This document shows, piece after piece, positions 29,415-38,030 of a stretch of 64,000 bases of DNA; the first letter of the stretch is position 1, and each line of letters opens with the position of its first letter. The translations under genes and the position numbers were made by a program. The DNA is taken from positions 4,650,001-4,714,000 of the forward strand of contig NZ_CP015118.1 in assembly GCF_002116905.1 (NCBI RefSeq), given 5' to 3'. Under the pieces are notes generated by a model. That model had not been told where the DNA came from and made no database searches. It worked only from the letters and a program-made list of their open reading frames with translations. This DNA comes from Piscinibacter gummiphilus. GTDB lineage: Bacteria > Pseudomonadota > Gammaproteobacteria > Burkholderiales > Burkholderiaceae_C.

Positions 29415-30350
29415 ATGAACACCGACCAGGTCGCGCCCTCCGACCGCGCGGGGTACTGGTTCGACTGGATCAACCGCGTCTTCTGCGGCCTGGGCTCGGA
29501 CCTGTACGGTGACACCGGCTTCGAAGGCCGCATGACCACGCTGCACGCGGGCGACATCGTGCTCACGCGGCTCGAAGCCAACCGCCACCGCGTGATGCGC
29601 TCGTCGTCGCTGATCCGCTCGAACGACTGCGGCTACCTCAAGATCGTGGCCCCCTGGGTGGGCTGCGCGGGCGTCGAGCAGAAGGGCCGCGAGGCCTGGG
29701 TCACGCCCGACCAGTGGAGCCTGTACGACACCACCGACAGCTACGCGGTGGCCAACCCGGTGCGGGTCGAACACCTGATCGTGATGGTGCCCAAGCAGCG
29801 CCTGGCCGAACGCGGCCTCGCGCTCGACCCGCTGATGGCGCGCCGCTTCGGCGGCAGCGGTGGCGTGGCCCGCCTGGCGCTCGAGACCATGCGCTCGGCC
29901 TACCGAGAGCTGCCCGGCATGTCGGAAGGCGCCGCGGCCAGCGTGGGCGATGCCATCGCGCAGTTCGTGCACCTGTCCATGCTCGACCTGGCCGGCATCG
30001 GCACGGCGGTGTCGCACCGCGAGGCGCTGCGCGAGCGCATCAAGCAGCACGTGGCGGCGCACCTGGGCGACCCCGCCCTGTCGGTGGACGCCATCGCGGT
30101 CGCGCTCAACTGCAGCCGCCGCCAGCTCTACAACGCCTTCGCCGAAGAGGACGACGGCGTGGCCGGCTACCTGCTGCGCCGCCGCCTCGAGGCCTGCCGC
30201 CACGCCTTCGACGACCGCGCGAACGACCACCGGTCCATCACCGACATCGCCTTCACGTTCGGCTTCTCGAACATGGCGCATTTCAGTCGCGTGTTCCGGG
30301 CGCACCTGGGGCTCCCGCCCAGCGACTACCGCCGGCGCCTCGCGCATTGA
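29415..30350 (+). CDS. AraC-family transcriptional regulator (FeaR-like)
   Basis: A 311-aa activator. The N-terminal two thirds match the AraC-binding-like domain of FeaR/PchR relatives (GYWFDWINRVFCGL; PDQWSLYDTTDSY), and two C-terminal HTH motifs are present (LSVDAIAVALNCSRRQLYNAF and SITDIAFTFGFSNMAHFSRVF, each near 20 residues). The ATG at 29415 is chosen because homology begins there; 29394 is possible. It is divergent from the importer/aldehyde-dehydrogenase operon and probably activates it. FeaR controls phenylethylamine/phenylacetaldehyde use in enterics, which supports an aromatic substrate here. Confidence 0.9.
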   Translation: MNTDQVAPSDRAGYWFDWINRVFCGLGSDLYGDTGFEGRMTTLHAGDIVLTRLEANRHRVMRSSSLIRSNDCGYLKIVAPWVGCAGVEQKGREAWVTPDQWSLYDTTDSYAVANPVRVEHLIVMVPKQRLAERGLALDPLMARRFGGSGGVARLALETMRSAYRELPGMSEGAAASVGDAIAQFVHLSMLDLAGIGTAVSHREALRERIKQHVAAHLGDPALSVDAIAVALNCSRRQLYNAFAEEDDGVAGYLLRRRLEACRHAFDDRANDHRSITDIAFTFGFSNMAHFSRVFRAHLGLPPSDYRRRLAH

Positions 30351-30379
30351 CTCCCGTCAAGTTCCCGCATCGCCGGGAG

Positions 30380-30399
30380 CCCGGGGCCAAAGCCCCGGG
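30380..30399. terminator. Strong hairpin after AraC gene
   Basis: CCCGGGGC-CAAA-GCCCCGGG, an 8-bp perfect stem with a 4-base loop 30 bases after the AraC stop. There is no T-run, so it may be a Rho-assisted terminator or transcript-end stabiliser. Confidence 0.5.
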
Positions 30400-30435
30400 G
30401 TGGCAGTGGTCCCGCCAACAGGGCACACTGGCCCG

Positions 30436-31398
30436 ATGAACCGAACGCCCCTCCTCCTGTCGTGCGTGCTGGTCCTCTCGGCCTGCGCCGCCCCGGGCAC
30501 CGCGCCCGCCTCGCCGGACGCCACCGCGGCCGCAGCCGTGCCGGACAACCCCAACGTCTTCGCCACGGCCTACCGCTGCGGCGAGCAGTCGGCCACCATC
30601 GCGTTCGCCGGCGAGACGATGCGCCTGCGTGCCGCCGACGCGGTGTTCGACCTCCAGCAGAGTCCTGCGGCCTCCGGCGCGCGGTACGAGGCCGTGGGCG
30701 ACCCCACCACGGTCTTCTGGAACAGGGGCGACAAGGCCCAGGTGACGTTGCGCGGAACGGAATGGCCCGAGTGCGTGGCCACCGGCAACGGCTCGCAGGC
30801 GCTGCGCGCCGACGGCAAGGGCTGGCAACTCGAGGTCTACGGCCCGCGAGCCACGCTGAGCAAGGCCGACGGTTCGGTGATCGCCGAGGCCCGCACGCCG
30901 GGCCCGGTGCGCTACGGCGACTCGCTGACCTGGAACGCCACCACCTCGAAGGACCCGATGGTCGTCACCGCCCTCGAACGTGCCTGCCCCGGTGCCGTGC
31001 CGCGTCCGCTCACCGTGCAGGTGGCGTGGGAGGGCCGGGTGTACGAAGGGTGCGGCGGCAGCACGTCCACGCTGCTCAAGGGCGAATGGGTCGTCGAGGA
31101 CATCGCCGGCACCGGCATCGTCGACAGCAGCCGCGTGACGCTGCAGTTCCTGTCCGGCGGCCGCGTGGCCGGCCGGGCGTCCTGCAACCAGTACAACACC
31201 CACTACACCGTCACCCCCGAGGGGCTGTCGTTCGGCCCGGGCATGTCCACGCGCATGATGTGCGTGCCGGCGCTGATGGAGCAGGAAACCCGCTTCCTCG
31301 ACGCGCTGCAGGCCACCCGGCGCATCGAACTCGCGCCCGACGGGGCGCTGGTGCTCGTGGGGGCCGACGGCGTCCGCACGAAGGCGCGCCGGGAATGA
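30436..31398 (+). CDS. MliC/META-domain lipoprotein (lysozyme-inhibitor-like)
   Basis: A 320-aa lipoprotein with signal and lipobox VLSAC. After a low-complexity Ala/Pro linker, residues about 45-115 resemble the MliC lysozyme-inhibitor fold (YRCGEQSATIAFAGETMRLR, two parts), the middle is a COG3650-like segment, and residues about 215-320 form a META/HslJ domain (LKGEWVVEDIAGTGI; RASCNQYN; MCVPALMEQE). Such proteins protect the envelope from lysozyme or other stress. The stop overlaps the phosphopantetheinyl transferase start by ATGA, an unusual pairing. Confidence 0.82.
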   Translation: MNRTPLLLSCVLVLSACAAPGTAPASPDATAAAAVPDNPNVFATAYRCGEQSATIAFAGETMRLRAADAVFDLQQSPAASGARYEAVGDPTTVFWNRGDKAQVTLRGTEWPECVATGNGSQALRADGKGWQLEVYGPRATLSKADGSVIAEARTPGPVRYGDSLTWNATTSKDPMVVTALERACPGAVPRPLTVQVAWEGRVYEGCGGSTSTLLKGEWVVEDIAGTGIVDSSRVTLQFLSGGRVAGRASCNQYNTHYTVTPEGLSFGPGMSTRMMCVPALMEQETRFLDALQATRRIELAPDGALVLVGADGVRTKARRE

Positions 31399-32060
31399 GC
31401 GGCGCGAGCCTCCCGCCGACCCTCACCGCGCCGCTGCACATCCACTGGACCGACCTGGACGCGGCCGGCCCGGTCGACGCCCTCGCCGCCCGGGTGTCCG
31501 CCGACGAACGTGCCCGCGCCGACCGGTTCGCCACGCCCGTGCTGCGCGCCCGCCACCTCGCGGCCCATGCCTGGATGCGCGAGCGCCTCGGCCTCGCCAC
31601 GGGCCGGGCGCCGCTCGACCTCGCGTTCGACACGGGCCCGTTCGGCAAACCCGCGCTGCGCGGCGTGCCCGCCGTCGCGTTCAACCTGAGCCACAGCGCC
31701 CACCTCGCGGCGCTGGCCACGGCCCCCTCCGGCGACATCGGTGTCGACATCGAACAGTTCCAGCCCATGGCCGACATGGAGCTGCTCGCCCACCACCACT
31801 TCACCGCGGCGGAGCAGGCCGAATTCGCCGCCCTCCCCACCCGGGCGCGAACCCGCGCCTTCCTGCTCGGCTGGACCCGGAAGGAGGCCTGCATGAAGGC
31901 CGCCGGCTGCGGGCTGCAGGTGGAGCCGTCGGCCATCGAGACGGGGCTCTCGGCCCTGCCCCGGCGCGTGTCGTTCGACACCCCCGACGGACCCTTCACC
32001 GCCGAGGTGCGGTCGCTCGCGGACCGCGACGACGCCATCGTCTCCTGGGCCTGGCGCTGA
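31395..32060 (+). CDS. Sfp-type 4'-phosphopantetheinyl transferase
   Basis: A 221-aa transferase that moves phosphopantetheine from CoA to a Ser of carrier domains. The Mg/CoA motif GVDIE gives Asp118 and Glu120, and the second motif WTRKEACMKA (160-169) supplies the catalytic Glu-Lys pair. FGKPAL and FNLSHS are the other conserved blocks. It is the only such enzyme in the window and the obvious activator of Ser578 and Ser1637 of the NRPS, although it is 11 kb away and coupled to a lipoprotein gene. Confidence 0.92.
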   Translation: MSGASLPPTLTAPLHIHWTDLDAAGPVDALAARVSADERARADRFATPVLRARHLAAHAWMRERLGLATGRAPLDLAFDTGPFGKPALRGVPAVAFNLSHSAHLAALATAPSGDIGVDIEQFQPMADMELLAHHHFTAAEQAEFAALPTRARTRAFLLGWTRKEACMKAAGCGLQVEPSAIETGLSALPRRVSFDTPDGPFTAEVRSLADRDDAIVSWAWR

Positions 32061-32214
32061 GGCCCCGGCCCGCGTCGATTCGGTCACGCCACCCGCGGGT
32101 CCGCACGGTGGTGCCGCCGCCGGGTTCTTGAGACACTGCGGCCGGCTGCCTCCACACCGTCCGGACACGACATCCCCGGGGGAGCGGCTCGCCGACCATC
32201 GAGGGAGAGAACCC

Positions 32215-35200
32215 GTGAGCACCCCGCCCCGCGCGCGTCCGCGCGTGCCCCTGTCCGAGCTGGCCCGTCCCACGCGGGCCTACCACCTGAGGGCCTGGGC
32301 GGCGATGGCCGGCCTCGCCGCCTTCGTCGTGCTGTACCTGGCGCTCGCCGCCTGGTTCGTGTGGACGGCCTGGCGGCTCACGCTGGGCGCCGACGCGGGG
32401 GGCAAGGGTGCCTGGATCGGATGGATCGTGGGCCTCGGCTCGGCCTTCCTCGCGGTGTTCATGCTGAAGGCGCTGTTTTTCGTGCGGCACGGTGAAGGCG
32501 ACGACGGCCTCGAGGTGACCCCGGCCGACCAGCCCGAGCTGTTCGCCTTCCTGCACAAGCTGGCCGACCGTGCGGGCGCGCCGCGGCCGCACCGCGTGTT
32601 CCTGTCGGCCCGCGTGAACGCCGCGGTGTTCTACGACCTGTCGCTGCTGAACCTCGTGTTCCCGTCGCGCAAGAACCTCGAGATCGGGCTCGGCCTCGTC
32701 AACGCCCTCACGCTCGGCGAGCTGCGCGCGGTGCTCGCCCACGAGTTCGGGCATTTCGCGCAGCGTTCGATGGCGGTCGGCCGCTGGGTGTACGTGGCGC
32801 AGCAGATCGCCGGCCACCTCGTGGCCCGGCGCGACAAGCTCGACGACTTCCTTGCCGCACTGTCCCGCTTCGACATCCGCCTCGCGTGGGTGGGCTGGCT
32901 GCTGAACCTCATCGTGTGGTCGATCCGGTCGCTCGTGGACTCGGCCTTCCAGCTCGTGCTGCTGATGCAGCGCGCGCTGTCGCGCGAGATGGAGATGAAC
33001 GCGGACCTCGTGGCCGTGTCGCTCACGGGCAGCGACGCGCTGATCCATGCGCTGCATCGCCTGCAGGCCGCGGACGACGCGTGGTCCCGCGCCGTCAACT
33101 TCACGTTCGGCGAGAAGCAGCAGGGCCGCCGCGTGCGCGACCTCTTCGCGGTGCAGACCCACCTCGTGGGCCACATGGGCCGGCTGCTGAACGACAGCAC
33201 CTACGGCCAGGTGCCCCCGGCTGGCGCCGACCCGAAGACCCACCGTGTCTTCAAGGCCGACCTCGCCCAGCCGCCGCGGATGTGGCTGACCCACCCGCTG
33301 AACCACGAGCGCGAGGCCAACGCCAAGCGGCACTACGTGGCCGCGCCCGTGGACAACCGCAGCGCGTGGGAGCTGTTCACCGGCACGCAGACGCTGCGCG
33401 AGGACGTGACGGCGCGGCTGCTGGGTGACGGCGAGATGCCCGAGGACGCCGACGCGTTCGCGACACTCGACCGCCAGTTCGACCGCGAGCACCTGAACCG
33501 CCGCTACCGCGGCGTGTACTTCGGGCGTTCCGCCGTGCGCTGGGCCGCGACGCTGCCCGAGCTGCACGAACCCGCCCCGCAACCCTCCGCCCTTGCCTTC
33601 GACTCGCTGTACCCGGCCTCGCTCGCGGCCGACATGGAGCGGCTGCGCAGCCTGGAGCGTGAGCTCGAGCAGCTGAACGCCGTGCAGAGCGGCACGCTGA
33701 AGGCCTCGGGCGGCGTGATCCGCCACCGCGGCCGCACGATCAAGCGCGCACGGCTGACGGCGGCCATCGGCGAGGTCGAGTACGAACTGGCCGATGCCAA
33801 CAAGCGCCTGCAGGCCCACGACCGCCGCTGCCGCAGCCTGCACCGCGCCGCCGCCGTCACCTTCGGCGACGGCTGGCCGGAGTACCTCGACGGCCTGCTG
33901 GCAGCGCTGCACCACGCCGAACACACCGAGGCGCACCTGCGCGACCTGCAGGGTGTGCTCGGCAACTCCGTCGCCATCGTCACGGCCACCCGGCGCGTCA
34001 GCAAGGCCGGCGTCGCGCGTGTGATCGCCGCCAGCGAGGCGTTGTGGCGGGCCCTGCACCAGGTGCACGACGGCGCCTCGGCCGTGTCCCTGGACGCGTC
34101 GCTGCTCGGCCGGCTGAAGGCCACCGCCTGGACCGACATGCTCGGGACCTGCGACCTCGGCCAGCCCGTCAGGGAAAACATCAACGACTGGCTCAAGGTG
34201 GTCGACAGCTGGGTGGACCACGTCGCGCACCTGTGCGGCGCGGTGCGCGTGCACGCGCTCGAGCAGTTGCTGCAGACCGAGGCCGAACTCGCGGGCCACG
34301 TGCGCGCGGGCACCCGGCCGGACGCGGCGCCGGCGCCGTCGAAACTGCCCGCGGCCTACCCGCTGCTGGTGCCGGGCCAGGAGCGGCCGCGCCAGACGCG
34401 CCTCGGGGCCTGGGGCCGCTTCCAGACGGCCGATGGGGTCGTGGCCGGCGGCGCGCGGCTCGCGGTGGCCGGCGGCATCGTGGCCGCGGTGCTGGGCTTC
34501 GGGTTTTCGGTGGGCACGGGATCGCTGATGATCTACAACGGGCTGTCGCGGCCGGTGAACGTGCGCGTGGGCGATGCGCCGGAGGTCACCGTGCCGGCCT
34601 TCGGGCACATGGGCCAGACCATCGGCAGCGCCGACGCCGTGCGCATCACCACGACCACCACCGACGGCCGCGAGATCGAGCACTTCGACGCGGACACCCA
34701 CGCCCGCTTCGGCCAGTTCGTCTACAACGTCGCCGGGGCCGGGTCGCTGGTCGAGTGGACCGCGGTCTACGGCAACACCGCGCCGGTGCCCGACCGGCCG
34801 CTGGGTGCGCCGCGCTGGCTCACCACCGGGGCCGACCTGCTGTTCGAGGACGCCCCCCGGCAGATCAGCACCAAGGGGGACGGCGGCTCACGCCGCGTGC
34901 TGTCCAGCATGACCGACGTGTCGCCGCGGAGGCAACTGGCCCAGTTGCCCGACGACCGCGAACGCACTCGCGTGCTCACCGCTCATGCGCGCTGGGACCG
35001 GCTCGACTCGGAAGCCGGCGTCCTGTGGCTGTCGGCGGCGCTCGCATCGCCGGCCCGCGAGCAGGTGCTGGCCGGACGGATCGCCGAAACGCCCGACGAC
35101 GTGATGTTGCGGCGGGCCGAACTGGATTCGGCACTGCCGGAACAGCGTCCGGCCGTGTGCGAGGCCCACCGGGCCCGCGCCGCCAGCCGCCCGGACAGCG

Positions 35201-36039
35201 TCGACTGGCAGTACCTGCTGTCCCGCTGCCTCGACAGCGAGGTCGAACGGGACCGCCGCCAAGCCGAGGGCCAGCAGGCCCATCCGAAACACCCGTGGTT
35301 CGCGTACGCCGCCGGCAACGACGCGGCCTCCCGCGCCCGCTGGACCGAGGCGCTCGAGATCCTCGAGGTCGCCCGCACCGGCATCCCGGCCTTCCGGACG
35401 CACGTGGGCCTGGAGATGGTGCGCATCCAGCGGTTGCTGGGCCACACCCGCGGGCCCGCGTTCGATCGCCTGACGGCGGGCAACCCGCTGTTGAAGGAGC
35501 AACTCCAGATGGAGACGGGCCGCGTGACCGGCGACGGCGTGCCCGCGGCCTACGCCGCCCTCGCCCACGGGCGCTTCGCCGACGCGCTCGGCCAGGTGCG
35601 CCCGTGGCCCGAGGCCACGGACCGCATGCTGCGGCTGGTGGCCGCCTCGGACGGGGCCGACGCTGCCATCCTCGCCCGCGCGCGCGCGCTCGGCGCGGAG
35701 CGGGGCCTGGACGAGAACACCGTCTGGCCCACCCTCGGCCTCGCGCTGCGCGACCGGCGCGACTGGTCCGCGCATGAATCGATGATGGTCGCGGCCTCGG
35801 ACCGGCACGCCGATGCGATGCGGCGGTTCGTGCTGGCCGTGGAGGCACACCAGCCCGCGGCATCGGCGGAACAGCATCTGGACGGAGTGCCGCCCGCGCT
35901 GCGCGGACATGCCTACAGCCTCGCGGTGGTGGCCTGGGGCGCCCAGGCACCGGCCGCGTGGCGGGAGGGGGCCCGGCGGCTGCTGCTGGTGACGGAGCGG
36001 CCCTACTTCGAGGGTTCGGGCCCGGGCAAGACCACCTGA
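32215..36039 (+). CDS. Large M48-family membrane metallopeptidase
   Basis: A 1274-aa membrane protein. Two N-terminal hydrophobic segments (about 30-55 and 70-95) precede the zinc site LAHEFGHFAQ with His176, Glu177 and His180; a third ligand Glu lies near 260 in REMEMNAD, and the Tyr/ExxAD pattern of M48 is kept. A further hydrophobic segment is near 745-770 (GGIVAAVLGFGFSVG). The last 350 residues look helical and TPR-like (HPKHPWFAYAAGNDAASRARW region). M48 peptidases are normally 250-500 aa, so the extra 800 residues are unusual. GTG start with GAGGGAGAG ribosome site. Role unknown, perhaps envelope quality control. Confidence 0.85.
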   Translation: MSTPPRARPRVPLSELARPTRAYHLRAWAAMAGLAAFVVLYLALAAWFVWTAWRLTLGADAGGKGAWIGWIVGLGSAFLAVFMLKALFFVRHGEGDDGLEVTPADQPELFAFLHKLADRAGAPRPHRVFLSARVNAAVFYDLSLLNLVFPSRKNLEIGLGLVNALTLGELRAVLAHEFGHFAQRSMAVGRWVYVAQQIAGHLVARRDKLDDFLAALSRFDIRLAWVGWLLNLIVWSIRSLVDSAFQLVLLMQRALSREMEMNADLVAVSLTGSDALIHALHRLQAADDAWSRAVNFTFGEKQQGRRVRDLFAVQTHLVGHMGRLLNDSTYGQVPPAGADPKTHRVFKADLAQPPRMWLTHPLNHEREANAKRHYVAAPVDNRSAWELFTGTQTLREDVTARLLGDGEMPEDADAFATLDRQFDREHLNRRYRGVYFGRSAVRWAATLPELHEPAPQPSALAFDSLYPASLAADMERLRSLERELEQLNAVQSGTLKASGGVIRHRGRTIKRARLTAAIGEVEYELADANKRLQAHDRRCRSLHRAAAVTFGDGWPEYLDGLLAALHHAEHTEAHLRDLQGVLGNSVAIVTATRRVSKAGVARVIAASEALWRALHQVHDGASAVSLDASLLGRLKATAWTDMLGTCDLGQPVRENINDWLKVVDSWVDHVAHLCGAVRVHALEQLLQTEAELAGHVRAGTRPDAAPAPSKLPAAYPLLVPGQERPRQTRLGAWGRFQTADGVVAGGARLAVAGGIVAAVLGFGFSVGTGSLMIYNGLSRPVNVRVGDAPEVTVPAFGHMGQTIGSADAVRITTTTTDGREIEHFDADTHARFGQFVYNVAGAGSLVEWTAVYGNTAPVPDRPLGAPRWLTTGADLLFEDAPRQISTKGDGGSRRVLSSMTDVSPRRQLAQLPDDRERTRVLTAHARWDRLDSEAGVLWLSAALASPAREQVLAGRIAETPDDVMLRRAELDSALPEQRPAVCEAHRARAASRPDSVDWQYLLSRCLDSEVERDRRQAEGQQAHPKHPWFAYAAGNDAASRARWTEALEILEVARTGIPAFRTHVGLEMVRIQRLLGHTRGPAFDRLTAGNPLLKEQLQMETGRVTGDGVPAAYAALAHGRFADALGQVRPWPEATDRMLRLVAASDGADAAILARARALGAERGLDENTVWPTLGLALRDRRDWSAHESMMVAASDRHADAMRRFVLAVEAHQPAASAEQHLDGVPPALRGHAYSLAVVAWGAQAPAAWREGARRLLLVTERPYFEGSGPGKTT

Positions 36040-36049
36040 GCCGGCCCGT

Positions 36050-36364
36050 TCAGCCGCAGCGGTACGCCGAACCGCGTGCCAGCGCCAGCGCGAACCGCAG
36101 ATCCCGTTCGGTCACCACGAGGTGCGTGGCGCCGCGCTCGCGCGCCTGGGAGAGCAGCAGCTCCTTCACGCGCTGCAGGTCCGCCGCCGGCGAGCCGCTG
36201 TCGCGCATCGCGGTCACCTCCAGGTCGGTGGTCCAGGTACAGCCTCGCACGGCCGCCGGGTCCACCTCCTGGACGGGCACACCGGGAAGCGGGGTGGTGA
36301 TGCAGGCGGCCGACAGCACGGCAGCGGCGCATGCGCCCCATGAGACGTGAAGGTGCCGGGTCAT
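36050..36364 (-). CDS. Small DUF4156-like lipoprotein
   Basis: A 104-aa predicted lipoprotein. The signal ends in VLSAAC (lipobox), and the mature part (LQRVKELLLSQARERGATHLVV, in two parts, ending AYRCG) resembles the DUF4156 family of small envelope proteins without known function. It is convergent with the M48 gene, 10 bases apart, and divergent from the MarR gene. Confidence 0.75.
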   Translation of the reverse strand: MTRHLHVSWGACAAAVLSAACITTPLPGVPVQEVDPAAVRGCTWTTDLEVTAMRDSGSPAADLQRVKELLLSQARERGATHLVVTERDLRFALALARGSAYRCG

Positions 36365-36477
36365 GCGGGATCCCCGAAGCGGACGACCGGAACACTCTAC
36401 GCCGACCCGCCGGCGCAGCGACGGGACATCCCGGGCCCGCAGCGCCGACGTCGACGAATCGCAGATGCAGCATATAC

Positions 36478-36489
36478 TTCGCATGCGAA
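36478..36489. promoter_or_regulatory. Perfect 12-bp palindrome ahead of MarR gene
   Basis: TTCGCATGCGAA, a perfect palindrome beside AT-rich sequence (CATATACTTCGC..AAATAATTGC) 20 bases ahead of the MarR start. It has the position and symmetry of a MarR autoregulatory operator over the core promoter. Confidence 0.6.
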
Positions 36490-36509
36490 ATAATTGCAAA
36501 GGCCCCCGG

Positions 36510-36995
36510 ATGACTGCCCGCCCCCGCTGGTTCCACCTGATCAACAGCGCGCAACGCCGCCTGCAGTCGTGGGTGGCGGCCGAACAGGCGCGTGTGGCCT
36601 CGCTCGCCGGCAACGCCCCATCGCCCGCCCAGGCGGGCGTGCTGTTCGTGCTGCTGGAGAACGACGGCGCCACGATGGGTGAACTGGCGAAGGCCCTGGA
36701 CCTGGTGCCATCGGCCGTGTCGGGCCTCGCGCAGCGGATGGAAGCGCTCGGATGGGTCCGGCGCCAGGCCTCCGCCCACGACGCCCGCACGCAGCGCGCC
36801 TGGCTCCAGCCGGCCGGCCGTGCGCAACTGCCCGCGCTGCGCGAGGCGCTGGCCCGCATCAACGGGCAATTGACCGAGGGCTTCAGCGAAGCCGAATTGC
36901 AGACCGTGGCCCGCTGGCTGGAACACGTCCAGCGGCTCGGCCTTCCGTCCCCCGCCCCACTCCCCGAGCCGCCCCATGACCACGTCGAACCCTAG
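36510..36995 (+). CDS. MarR-family transcriptional regulator
   Basis: A 161-aa winged-helix regulator. Residues about 35-110 contain SPAQAGVLFVLLENDGATMGEL, in two parts, and LDLVPSAVSGLAQRMEALGWVRR, the recognition helix and wing. The ATG at 36510 follows AAAGG and lies just past the palindrome at 36478; an ATG at 36483 would start inside that palindrome and is rejected. It overlaps the following hydrolase gene by 20 bases, so both are one transcript. It is likely autoregulated and controls the hydrolase. Confidence 0.88.
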   Translation: MTARPRWFHLINSAQRRLQSWVAAEQARVASLAGNAPSPAQAGVLFVLLENDGATMGELAKALDLVPSAVSGLAQRMEALGWVRRQASAHDARTQRAWLQPAGRAQLPALREALARINGQLTEGFSEAELQTVARWLEHVQRLGLPSPAPLPEPPHDHVEP

Positions 36996-37890
36996 CACCG
37001 GCCAGGAGGCCGAAGTCGTCGAGATTCCCTGCGAGGACGGGCAGCGCCTGCGCGGCCATTTCCTGCAGGCGTTCGGCACACGCGGCGGCCTGCCCGTGCT
37101 GATCTCCCCGGCGACGGGCGTGAAGCAGCACTTCTACCTGCGCTTCGCGCGGTGGCTGGCCGCCCAGGGGCACGACGTGCTGGTGTTCGACTACCGGGGC
37201 ATCGGCCTCTCGCTCCAGGGGTCGCTGCGGGATTGCCGCGCCACCCTGGCGGAGTGGGCCCAGCTCGATCAGGTGGCCGCGCTGGAATGGCTGGCGGCAC
37301 GCACCGGTGCCGCGGAGGTGGTGCTGGTCGGCCACAGCGCCGGCGGCCAGATGATCGGCCTGCTGCCCAACCACCGGCGGATCGCCCGCCTGGTGGGCGT
37401 GGCGGCCTCCACGGGCTGGTTCAAGGGCATGCGGCTCGCGTTCGCGCTGAAGGCGCACCTGGGCCTGCGGTGGCTGGTGCCGCTCGGCATCCGACTGAAG
37501 GGCTACGCCCCCACGTCGGCGCTGGGGCTGGGTGAAAACCTGCCGTCGGAGGTGGGGCGTCAATGGGGGCAGTGGTGCGCCGCCGGGGGTTATGCGACGA
37601 ACGCGGTGCGCGAGCGTCCGGCGGCGGATTTCCATGCCGAAGTCCGCACACCCCTGACCCTGCTGCACGCCGCGGACGACGACATCGCCACACCGGCCAC
37701 GGTGGCCGACCTGGTGCGCACACTGCCCGCCGCACCGAACCAGGTGCTGCAGGTGTTTCCGCACTCGCACGGGCTGAAGACCCTGGGCCACCTCGACTGG
37801 TTCCGGCAGTCGCACCAGGCCGTGTGGCCGCTGATCGGCCGCGCCATCCGGGGCGAGGCGCTGCAGGAGCCGCGGACCGAACGGGCTTGA
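36976..37890 (+). CDS. Alpha/beta-fold hydrolase
   Basis: A 304-aa cytoplasmic alpha/beta-hydrolase. The nucleophile elbow GHSAGG places Ser121; acid and His are probably in LLHAADDDIATP and PHSHGLKTLGHLDWF. The segment VLISPATGVKQHFYLRFARWL is typical of a group of uncharacterised betaproteobacterial esterases. It contrasts with the four hydrolase-like proteins near the NRPS and polysaccharide genes because here the Ser is intact. It is coupled to the MarR gene; substrate unknown. Confidence 0.85.
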   Translation: MTTSNPSTGQEAEVVEIPCEDGQRLRGHFLQAFGTRGGLPVLISPATGVKQHFYLRFARWLAAQGHDVLVFDYRGIGLSLQGSLRDCRATLAEWAQLDQVAALEWLAARTGAAEVVLVGHSAGGQMIGLLPNHRRIARLVGVAASTGWFKGMRLAFALKAHLGLRWLVPLGIRLKGYAPTSALGLGENLPSEVGRQWGQWCAAGGYATNAVRERPAADFHAEVRTPLTLLHAADDDIATPATVADLVRTLPAAPNQVLQVFPHSHGLKTLGHLDWFRQSHQAVWPLIGRAIRGEALQEPRTERA

Positions 37891-37909
37891 GGGCCGCCCT
37901 GCCCGCTCA

Positions 37910-37926
37910 TTGGCACGATCCCTGCT
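37910..37926 (+). promoter_or_regulatory. Sigma-54-type promoter candidate upstream of LysR gene
   Basis: TTGGCACGATCCCTGCT matches the -24/-12 consensus (TTGGCACG, four bases, TTGCT) with one mismatch and exact GG-to-GC spacing. It lies about 105 bases ahead of the LysR start and points to it. Confidence 0.6.
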
Positions 37927-38030
37927 GACACGGGCCACGACACCCGCCGCTGTGACAATCCCCAATGGGCCACGCGCCGGGTCGGCTCTACGATCAAGGC
38001 GGCGCTGGTCCAGCGCGGCGCGAAAGCAGT

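Noticed and set aside
26971..29418. 815-codon plus-strand frame over the Liv-type permease and binding-protein genes
   Set aside because: His/Arg/Gln-rich translation without recognisable fold; the minus-strand genes are full-length family members with proper overlaps.
36483..36512. ATG at 36483 as the MarR start
   Set aside because: It would overlap the palindromic operator and adds nine residues without homology; 36510 has an AAAGG ribosome site.
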